DNA from: Balneolaceae bacterium UBA7797
GTDB lineage: Bacteria > Bacteroidota > Rhodothermia > Balneolales > Balneolaceae
Length of the DNA stretch: 64,000 nt
NCBI GenBank assembly: GCA_002480645.1
Contig: DLCN01000004.1
Span: 127,559 to 191,558, forward strand
Direction: 5' to 3'
Under the pieces are notes generated by a model, which saw only the letters and a program-made list of their open reading frames with translations, ran no database searches and was not told the DNA's origin. The position numbers and the translations under genes are program-made. How positions within the stretch are numbered: the stretch's first letter is position 1; each line of letters opens with the position of its first letter. Positions 58,633-64,000 of the stretch are shown in pieces.

Positions 58633-60438
58633 ATGGGTCTACGAAATAAATTCATGGTGCCAACCCTTGTCCTGACGGTTATTGGCTTTGGGTTGACCAT
58701 CTTTATAGCAAATAATAAAGCTAGAGAGGCGGTAGAAACACAGATCAAAGAAGAGTTGAATCAGGTTGTAAAAATGACGGAAATACAGCTTGTGAACTGG
58801 GTAGAAAATGTGGAAGGCGAATTACAGTATTGGGGAAACCTGCCCGAGCTTACCAGACTTTTGGAAACGAATGAGCCATCATCGTATGTAAACGACATGC
58901 TCGCCCGGTATGCATCTAAATTCGATTATCTGGAAACGATCGCTCTGATCGATGACGGTGGAAAAGTGCTTGCTTCAGCCCAATTTGATCAGGATAAGGA
59001 TATGGATATGAATGTATTCCCGTCTTATAAGCAGGCACTGGAGCAAGGCAGTTCTTATTCTGAAATAATGCTGAGTCCGGTAAGTGGGAATTCAATTTTT
59101 ACGCTAAACAAGAAAATAACCGTGAATGGTAAGGTTGGAATAATTATGGCAGTGCTGGATCTTTCCAGTTTTACGTCAACCTATATAGAACCGATTAAAG
59201 TGGGTGAAAACGGGTATGCCTATGTGTTGGATGATGACGGAACCTTCATTGCCCATCCGGATAATTCACTGATCCTGAAAAGTAATGTGGTTAGAGATTA
59301 TGAATTCGGTAAAAAGCTTTATGAAAACGAAAAAGGGGTATTTACATATACTTTTGAGGGAGAAGAAAAAGTATGTGCTTACATCCAATCTCCCAAGACC
59401 CATTGGGTGATCGCAGCCGGAGCCTATATGGACGAAATGTTTGCACCGGTTAAAAGTTTATTCACCACGATCCTGTTGGTTGGCCTGTTAAGTATGGTCG
59501 TGATCGGGGCGATTATATATTACATCTCTGAGTCGGTGGCTAAGCCGATAAAAGGGATCATCAATAACATGGGAAAAGGATTTGAGGAGATAAACAGCGC
59601 CTCTTCCGGAGTTTCTGAGTCGAGTCAGAGTCTGGCAAATGGAGCCGCTAAACAGGCAGCTTCCATGGAAGAAACAACCTCCAGTCTGGAAGAGATCTCT
59701 ATCATGGTGAAGCAAAATGCACAACACACCAAAGAAGTAGATAATCTCATTAAAACGGACCTGAAAGGGAGTTTCACATCAATGAATGAGCAGATCGTGA
59801 ATTCCAGAAAGGTATTGAGTGCCGCGGTAGATGCAAGTAACGAAACTGCTAAAGTGATCAAAGATATAGATGACATTGCGTTCCAAACCAACTTACTGGC
59901 CTTGAATGCAGCAGTGGAAGCTGCCCGGGCTGGGGATGCCGGAAAAGGATTCGCTGTGGTAGCGAATGAAGTGAGAAATTTAGCGCAAAGAGCGGCTGAT
60001 GCCGCTCAGCAAACCGCAGAACTGATCGAGAATTCAAATCACCAGATCCTTGAATCCACTTCGTATAGTGAACAGATCTCTGACGCGATGACTCTGAACA
60101 TGGATATTGTAGAAAAAGCATCACAATTGGTGGCCGAAATATCACAGGCATCATCAGAACAGACCGATGGAATTGAGCAGATCAATAATGCGATAAATCA
60201 GATCGATCAGGTTACGCAATCAGTGGCCTCTGGTGCAGAAGAATCTGCTGCAGCAGCCGAAGAGATGGACGCTCAGGTTCAAACCATGACCCGGGCACTA
60301 AGATCACTATTCGAAGTGATAGAAGGGCAAAATGAGGTTAAGAAATCAGGTATCTCAATTGGTGATAATCCCGTTGAAGGTAAGGTGAATAAGAAAATGA
60401 AAAACAAAGAGTTTGAACACGAACTTGTAGGTTTCTGA
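58633..60438 (+). CDS. Methyl-accepting chemotaxis protein with Cache domain
   Basis: The 601-residue receptor has a first membrane helix (about 7-26), a periplasmic dCache-type sensor (about 30-275; with MAVLDLSSFTSTYIEPI, VGENGYAYVLDDDGTFIAHP), a second helix (about 277-298) and a cytoplasmic signalling domain (about 330-575) with the hairpin tip DIAFQTNLLALNAAVEAARAG and DAGKGFAVVANEVRNLAQR. After helix 2 only about 30 residues lead to the coiled coil, so a HAMP domain seems absent. The second, similar receptor gene follows 121 bases later. No CheA/CheW genes are in the window. The ligand is unknown. Confidence 0.93.
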   Translation: MGLRNKFMVPTLVLTVIGFGLTIFIANNKAREAVETQIKEELNQVVKMTEIQLVNWVENVEGELQYWGNLPELTRLLETNEPSSYVNDMLARYASKFDYLETIALIDDGGKVLASAQFDQDKDMDMNVFPSYKQALEQGSSYSEIMLSPVSGNSIFTLNKKITVNGKVGIIMAVLDLSSFTSTYIEPIKVGENGYAYVLDDDGTFIAHPDNSLILKSNVVRDYEFGKKLYENEKGVFTYTFEGEEKVCAYIQSPKTHWVIAAGAYMDEMFAPVKSLFTTILLVGLLSMVVIGAIIYYISESVAKPIKGIINNMGKGFEEINSASSGVSESSQSLANGAAKQAASMEETTSSLEEISIMVKQNAQHTKEVDNLIKTDLKGSFTSMNEQIVNSRKVLSAAVDASNETAKVIKDIDDIAFQTNLLALNAAVEAARAGDAGKGFAVVANEVRNLAQRAADAAQQTAELIENSNHQILESTSYSEQISDAMTLNMDIVEKASQLVAEISQASSEQTDGIEQINNAINQIDQVTQSVASGAEESAAAAEEMDAQVQTMTRALRSLFEVIEGQNEVKKSGISIGDNPVEGKVNKKMKNKEFEHELVGF

Positions 60439-60559
60439 CTTTGTAAACCCCTATTTATATAAGGTTGTATAAAGTATTTTACAAGAATCTGTCTCACAGC
60501 TATTAAGAGATTAGCTCCAATTCCCGATAAAAAAAGTATTCTTTTAAAAAGGAGGGACA

Positions 60560-62422
60560 GTGAGATTTAATCTAAGAAACAGATTTATGGTACCCACTCT
60601 GGTACTTACGGTACTTGGGTTTGGTATAACTATATTTATCGCACAAAGACAAGCATCTTCAGCTGTTGAGAAACAAATCTATTCAGAGTTGGAGCAGGTT
60701 ATCAGCTTAACCGAGGTTCAGCTTGAGACCTGGCTGGAGCGTGTGGAGAAAGATCTGCGGTATTGGGAGAAACAACCGGCAGTAACAGATCTGATGGTCA
60801 ATAATTCTGATCCCGAAATGGTCAATGCGATGATCAAAGAATATGTTGGCCTGTTCCATTTCTTTGAGACCATTGTTCTCGGTTTAGATGACGGACTGGT
60901 GCTCGCATCTGCGCAGTTTGAAACCGATCATGGGATCAATATGCTTCAGTATCCTTTTTATGAGGAAGCCATAAAGAACGGGCGTTCTGTTTCTCCGGTA
61001 CTACGAAGTCCGGTAACCAATAATCCGATCGTGGCCATTAATATCAGGATCAGTCACGGGGAAAAGATCGGGGTAATATCAGCCATTGTAGATCTAAAAC
61101 ACTTTGCAGATATCTATATCGACCCGATCAAAATCGGGGAAAGTGGATATGCGTATGTGATCGACGGACAAGGGGTGGTTATCGCGCACCCTGATAAAAG
61201 CATTATTCTGGAAACCAATCTGGTTACCGATTACGATTTTGGAAAAAATCTTATTGCCTCAGAACACGGTGCATTTGAGTATAACTGGCAGGGTGAAGAT
61301 AAGATCGTTGCCTATTCTCAGATCCCGTATACCGGCTGGGTGGTTGCTGCCGGCGCCCTGAAAGATGAGTTAATGGGAGAGGTGAATTCAATGTTGTTCA
61401 TTATTTCACTGGTAGGTTTCATTACGATGGTGATTGTTGGTATTACTGTGTTCTACATATCAAACTCAGTATCAAGGCCGATACAATCGATTATTACTGA
61501 GATGAGTAAAGGTTTTGATGAGATCAGTAGTGCAACTCATGAGGTTACGGCATCCAGTCAGGAGCTGGCAGAAGGTTCTACCCGTCAGGCGGCATCTATG
61601 GAAGAGACAAGTTCGAGTCTGGAAGAGATCTCCATTATGGTTCGGCAGAATGCCTCGAATACCAAAGAGGTAAACCGATTGATGGATACCGAGCTGGAAG
61701 CGAATTTCAAAGATATGAACGAGCGTATCCGAAATACGAAGAACAAGCTTCAGTTGGCAGTTAATGCCAGTAACGAGACGGCAAAGGTGATCCAGAATAT
61801 TGATGATATTGCTTTTCAAACGAACCTGCTGGCGTTAAATGCTGCGGTTGAAGCGGCCAGGGCGGGAGAAGCCGGTAAGGGTTTTGCGGTGGTAGCCAAC
61901 GAAGTTCGGAATCTGGCTCAACGAGCGGCTGAAGCTGCGCAGCAAACCGCAGAGTTGATAGAACACTCAAATCATGAGATCCTCGAATCTACGATGTATA
62001 GCGAGCAGCTTACAGAGGCGATGGAAATAAATATCAATATTGTAGATAAAGCTTCTTTATTGATCGCTGATATATCATCGGCATCGGGTGAACAGACCGA
62101 AGGGATCGAGCAGATCAATATGGCGGTGACCAGCATTGATCAGGTGACCCAGACAGTGGCCTCAAGCGCGGAAGAATCAGCTGCTGCGGCCGAAGAACTA
62201 GACGCTCAGGTTGAGACCATGCTCCGTTCGCTCCGTAACCTCAGAGCAATTGTGGAAGGTGCGGATAGATCAACGCCCGCTAAGAGTACAATCACAATGA
62301 GTAGCGCAGGCAGTCGGACCAATAAGAACGGAACTAATAAGTCGACGTACGGAAGTGTTAATGATCGATTCTCCTATTCCAATGAATTCGAGATCGACGA
62401 AGACCTTCCGGTACTAAGTTAA
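60560..62422 (+). CDS. Methyl-accepting chemotaxis protein with Cache domain (paralogue)
   Basis: The 620-residue protein has the same plan as its neighbour: helix 1 (about 10-28), dCache sensor (about 32-273; SAIVDLKHFADIYIDPIKIG), helix 2 (about 277-298), the signalling hairpin DIAFQTNLLALNAAVEAARAG, and a longer serine/threonine-rich tail. The GTG start has a strong ribosome-binding site (AAAAAGGAGGG). The signalling parts are highly alike, while the sensor parts differ, so the two may sense related but different ligands. The pair probably arose by tandem duplication. A long hairpin follows the stop. Confidence 0.93.
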   Translation: MRFNLRNRFMVPTLVLTVLGFGITIFIAQRQASSAVEKQIYSELEQVISLTEVQLETWLERVEKDLRYWEKQPAVTDLMVNNSDPEMVNAMIKEYVGLFHFFETIVLGLDDGLVLASAQFETDHGINMLQYPFYEEAIKNGRSVSPVLRSPVTNNPIVAINIRISHGEKIGVISAIVDLKHFADIYIDPIKIGESGYAYVIDGQGVVIAHPDKSIILETNLVTDYDFGKNLIASEHGAFEYNWQGEDKIVAYSQIPYTGWVVAAGALKDELMGEVNSMLFIISLVGFITMVIVGITVFYISNSVSRPIQSIITEMSKGFDEISSATHEVTASSQELAEGSTRQAASMEETSSSLEEISIMVRQNASNTKEVNRLMDTELEANFKDMNERIRNTKNKLQLAVNASNETAKVIQNIDDIAFQTNLLALNAAVEAARAGEAGKGFAVVANEVRNLAQRAAEAAQQTAELIEHSNHEILESTMYSEQLTEAMEININIVDKASLLIADISSASGEQTEGIEQINMAVTSIDQVTQTVASSAEESAAAAEELDAQVETMLRSLRNLRAIVEGADRSTPAKSTITMSSAGSRTNKNGTNKSTYGSVNDRFSYSNEFEIDEDLPVLS

Positions 62423-62431
62423 GATCGGTTA

Positions 62432-62458
62432 ACCAGCCCTTTATCCTGAAGGGCTGGT
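62432..62458. terminator. Hairpin between convergent chemoreceptor and ROK genes
   Basis: ACCAGCCCTT and AAGGGCTGGT form a perfect ten-pair stem with a 7-base loop, between convergent genes. T-runs are weak on both sides, so it could be a bidirectional or imperfect terminator. Confidence 0.65.
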
Positions 62459-62465
62459 ACTGGTT

Positions 62466-63203
62466 TTATCTGTTTTCTTTGGCAGCCAGAGCGGCACCGA
62501 TAATTCCGGCATGATTGCGGTTCTCGGCAGGTACGATCGGAGTCTTTAGCTTCAGAAATTCCCGGTACTCCGGAAAATATTTACTGACCCCGCCTCCAAA
62601 AATGATCAGGTCCGGCCAGAACAGGAATTCGATCAGCTGTAGATATTTACTTACTCTCTTCCCCCATTTTTTCCAGCTTAACTCCTCCTTTTTTCGCACG
62701 GAATTAGCAGCATACTTTTCAGCAACGGTGCCTTTAAATGGGATATGTCCTAATTCTGTATTCGGTAATAACTGTTGCTTGTGAAAAATGGCGGTACCGA
62801 TCCCGGTTCCGAAAGCAGCAATGATCACGGTTCCGTTCTTTCCTTTTCCGGCTCCGAATTTCATTTCGGCAAATCCCGCAGCATCCACATCGTTCACCAG
62901 ATGTGTCGGGCAGCCGGTATGTTTTTCGATCTGGGCAGAAGCATTCACCCCGATCCAGCTTTTATCAATGTTGGAAGCCGTCATCACAATTTCATTCACT
63001 ACGGCAGCCGGGAATCCACACCCCACCGGACCTTTCCAGTCAAAATTCTTGATGATCGCTTCTATGGTTTCGATCACAGCCTCAGGAGTGGCCGGTTGAG
63101 GAGTCGGTATTCGGTATCGTTCGGTTAGTAATTCACCTTTTTCAGTGTCAACAATGGCTCCTTTAATTCCGGAACCTCCAACGTCTATCCCTAAAATATT
63201 CAT
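62466..63203 (-). CDS. ppgK: Polyphosphate glucokinase-like ROK kinase
   Basis: The 245-residue protein has the canonical PpgK start LGIDVGGSGIKGAIVDTEKG (phosphate-binding), RIPTPQPATPEA, VGCGFPAAV, ANIDKSWIG, the catalytic Asp region NDVDAAGFAEM, FGTGIGTA, NTELGHIPFKG and the metal/substrate segment LSWKKWGKRVSKYL...DLIIFGGGVSK. The family phosphorylates glucose with polyphosphate and/or ATP in the cytoplasm. It is the better conserved of two ROK paralogues in the window. Which phosphate donor it uses is not decided by sequence. It is convergent with the chemoreceptor genes. Confidence 0.87.
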   Translation of the reverse strand: MNILGIDVGGSGIKGAIVDTEKGELLTERYRIPTPQPATPEAVIETIEAIIKNFDWKGPVGCGFPAAVVNEIVMTASNIDKSWIGVNASAQIEKHTGCPTHLVNDVDAAGFAEMKFGAGKGKNGTVIIAAFGTGIGTAIFHKQQLLPNTELGHIPFKGTVAEKYAANSVRKKEELSWKKWGKRVSKYLQLIEFLFWPDLIIFGGGVSKYFPEYREFLKLKTPIVPAENRNHAGIIGAALAAKENR

Positions 63204-63275
63204 GCGATCACCTGTGTATAAAAATAGATTATGCCGCTAAAGTAGTGAAAAAGTGTTAGAAGCGTTAGCTGTAAA

Positions 63276-63611
63276 TCAGCGCCCGGAGCATTGTACACAG
63301 CGGGTTGTGTAAGGCATGAATTCAAGCCGGCCGAAGGGAATGGCTGCTCCGCATCTCTGGCAGACACCAAACTCTTTGGTCTGGCTGCGTTCCAGTGCTG
63401 TTTCCAGACGTTGAAGTACTTTTTTCTTCTCTCTCAACGAAGCTTCGTTAATGGATTTATTGTTGATGGCATCCATGCGTGAAACCCTGCCGATGGCACA
63501 ATCAGGAGCGATCGGTTTTGTTAATTCTATAAGTTCGGTGATCTCCTCCCGGTGAGCAGCGATCTGTTGTTCAATGATCTCAACCAGGCTTTTCTTTTCA
63601 CTGTCAGTCAT
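63276..63611 (-). CDS. DksA/TraR-type zinc-finger protein
   Basis: The 111-residue protein has a coiled-coil N-terminal part (about 5-75, with the conserved AIGRVSRMDAINNKS segment) and a C-terminal four-cysteine zinc finger (CQRCGAAIPFGRLEFMPYTT followed by CVQC). DksA/TraR-type proteins bind RNA polymerase through the secondary channel and modulate transcription with ppGpp; shorter members may do so without. The coiled-coil tip residues cannot be judged with certainty. It lies 73 bases upstream of ppgK on the same strand. Confidence 0.85.
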   Translation of the reverse strand: MTDSEKKSLVEIIEQQIAAHREEITELIELTKPIAPDCAIGRVSRMDAINNKSINEASLREKKKVLQRLETALERSQTKEFGVCQRCGAAIPFGRLEFMPYTTRCVQCSGR

Positions 63612-63851
63612 ATTCTTTACTGATTTAGTCAGGAATGGAATATCAGTAATTCATTTGAAATACTCATGAATCCGGTTTAAATGTCCACCGGAATAAAATT
63701 CACAATAACTAACCCTTAAACAAGCCTGCCCGGGAATGAACATTAATCGGGTAGCTTGTGAAAAATGGGTCCGGGAATAAGGAAATTTTCCGAAAAAATG
63801 ATACGTTCAGGTAACCGTACAAATTAAATGTTAACCTAACCTTAAAGTTTC

Positions 63852-64000
63852 ATGAAACATAATTATTGGAAGAACGGATGGTTGAGTGTGTTGATGGTAA
63901 TGGCGCTAAGTATGTCAGCCTTTGCACAAGCCGGACTCACCCCCATCCAGTTGTCTAAAATTGAAAGTGTTGGATCAGTCTATATGTCGGAAGATGGGAT
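63852..64000 (+). CDS. Start of a secreted protein (3' truncated)
   Basis: From the ATG at 63852 the first 49 codons read as a basic N-terminus, a hydrophobic core and an Ala-x-Ala-type cleavage region (MKHNYWKNGWLSVLMVMALS...SAFAQ), i.e. a Sec signal peptide, followed by a mature start AGLTPIQLSKIESVGS. The gene is cut by the window end, so the family is unknown. The 240-base gap before it shows no clear promoter or RNA. Confidence 0.6.
   Translation, partial: MKHNYWKNGWLSVLMVMALSMSAFAQAGLTPIQLSKIESVGSVYMSEDG

Overview
The window is a chromosomal segment of a Bacteroidota-like bacterium, most likely from the Balneolota/Rhodothermota side (relatives of Balneola or Gracilimonas). The signs are three secreted proteins with the C-terminal type IX secretion (T9SS) sorting domain in its QNYPNPFNP form, a PorX-type regulator, several promoters of the Bacteroidota TAnnTTTG type, a Bacteroidota-type Mrp, and a long SecA. 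Gene order is dense with few gaps; no gap exceeds 300 bases. I found no tRNA, rRNA, CRISPR array, prophage or classical insertion sequence. The taxonomic placement is inferred from gene content, not from a search.

Layout. 1-9.5 kb: the end of a BNR/VPS10-type hydrolase, a flavin reductase, Mrp, glutamate dehydrogenase, two membrane proteins of unknown function, a GH43-type lipoprotein and an M19 dipeptidase lipoprotein. 9.5-14.2 kb: a YciI-like protein, a nitroreductase, an OmpA protein with calcium-type TSP3 repeats, a TlpA-like thioredoxin and a two-domain VOC protein. 14.2-22 kb, all on the minus strand: a large propeller sensor kinase, its NarL-type response regulator and two T9SS cargo proteins with near-identical sorting tails. 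22-29.2 kb: small conserved genes, RsgA, a DUF3667 protein, gamma carbonic anhydrase, HemW, an HU pair (one with a membrane anchor) and an unknown 329-residue protein. 29.2-38.2 kb: a secreted metalloprotease with a T9SS tail, TrhO, an RluA-family synthase, a hydrolase, a ComEA-like protein, the porX-tsaE-unknown-L,D-transpeptidase operon and PnuC. 39-48 kb: rpmH-rnpA-(gap)-yidC, a lipoprotein built of four DUF7282 repeats, a sterol-desaturase-like enzyme and SecA.

48-64 kb: a divergent ROK kinase (a second, canonical polyphosphate-glucokinase-like paralogue lies at 62.5 kb), a TPR protein, a VOC protein, a LysR regulator divergent from a histidine-utilisation operon (hutH-hutU-[insert]-hutI-hutG), an EamA transporter, two tandem chemoreceptors, a DksA/TraR-type protein and the start of a secreted protein. 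The four Hut enzymes would take histidine to glutamate plus formamide, and the glutamate dehydrogenase near the other end could pass that carbon to 2-oxoglutarate.

The most unusual structure is the insert in the hut operon (54561-55284). Three composite repeat units of 103-108 bp are each made of two imperfect hairpins in opposite orientation with GACC...GGTC outer ends. They surround a DUF559 (Vsr-like fold) endonuclease gene that carries a premature stop near its 3' end. The arrangement resembles REP/BIME palindromes with their RAYT transposase, but with a different nuclease family; I propose it as a candidate nuclease-associated palindrome element.
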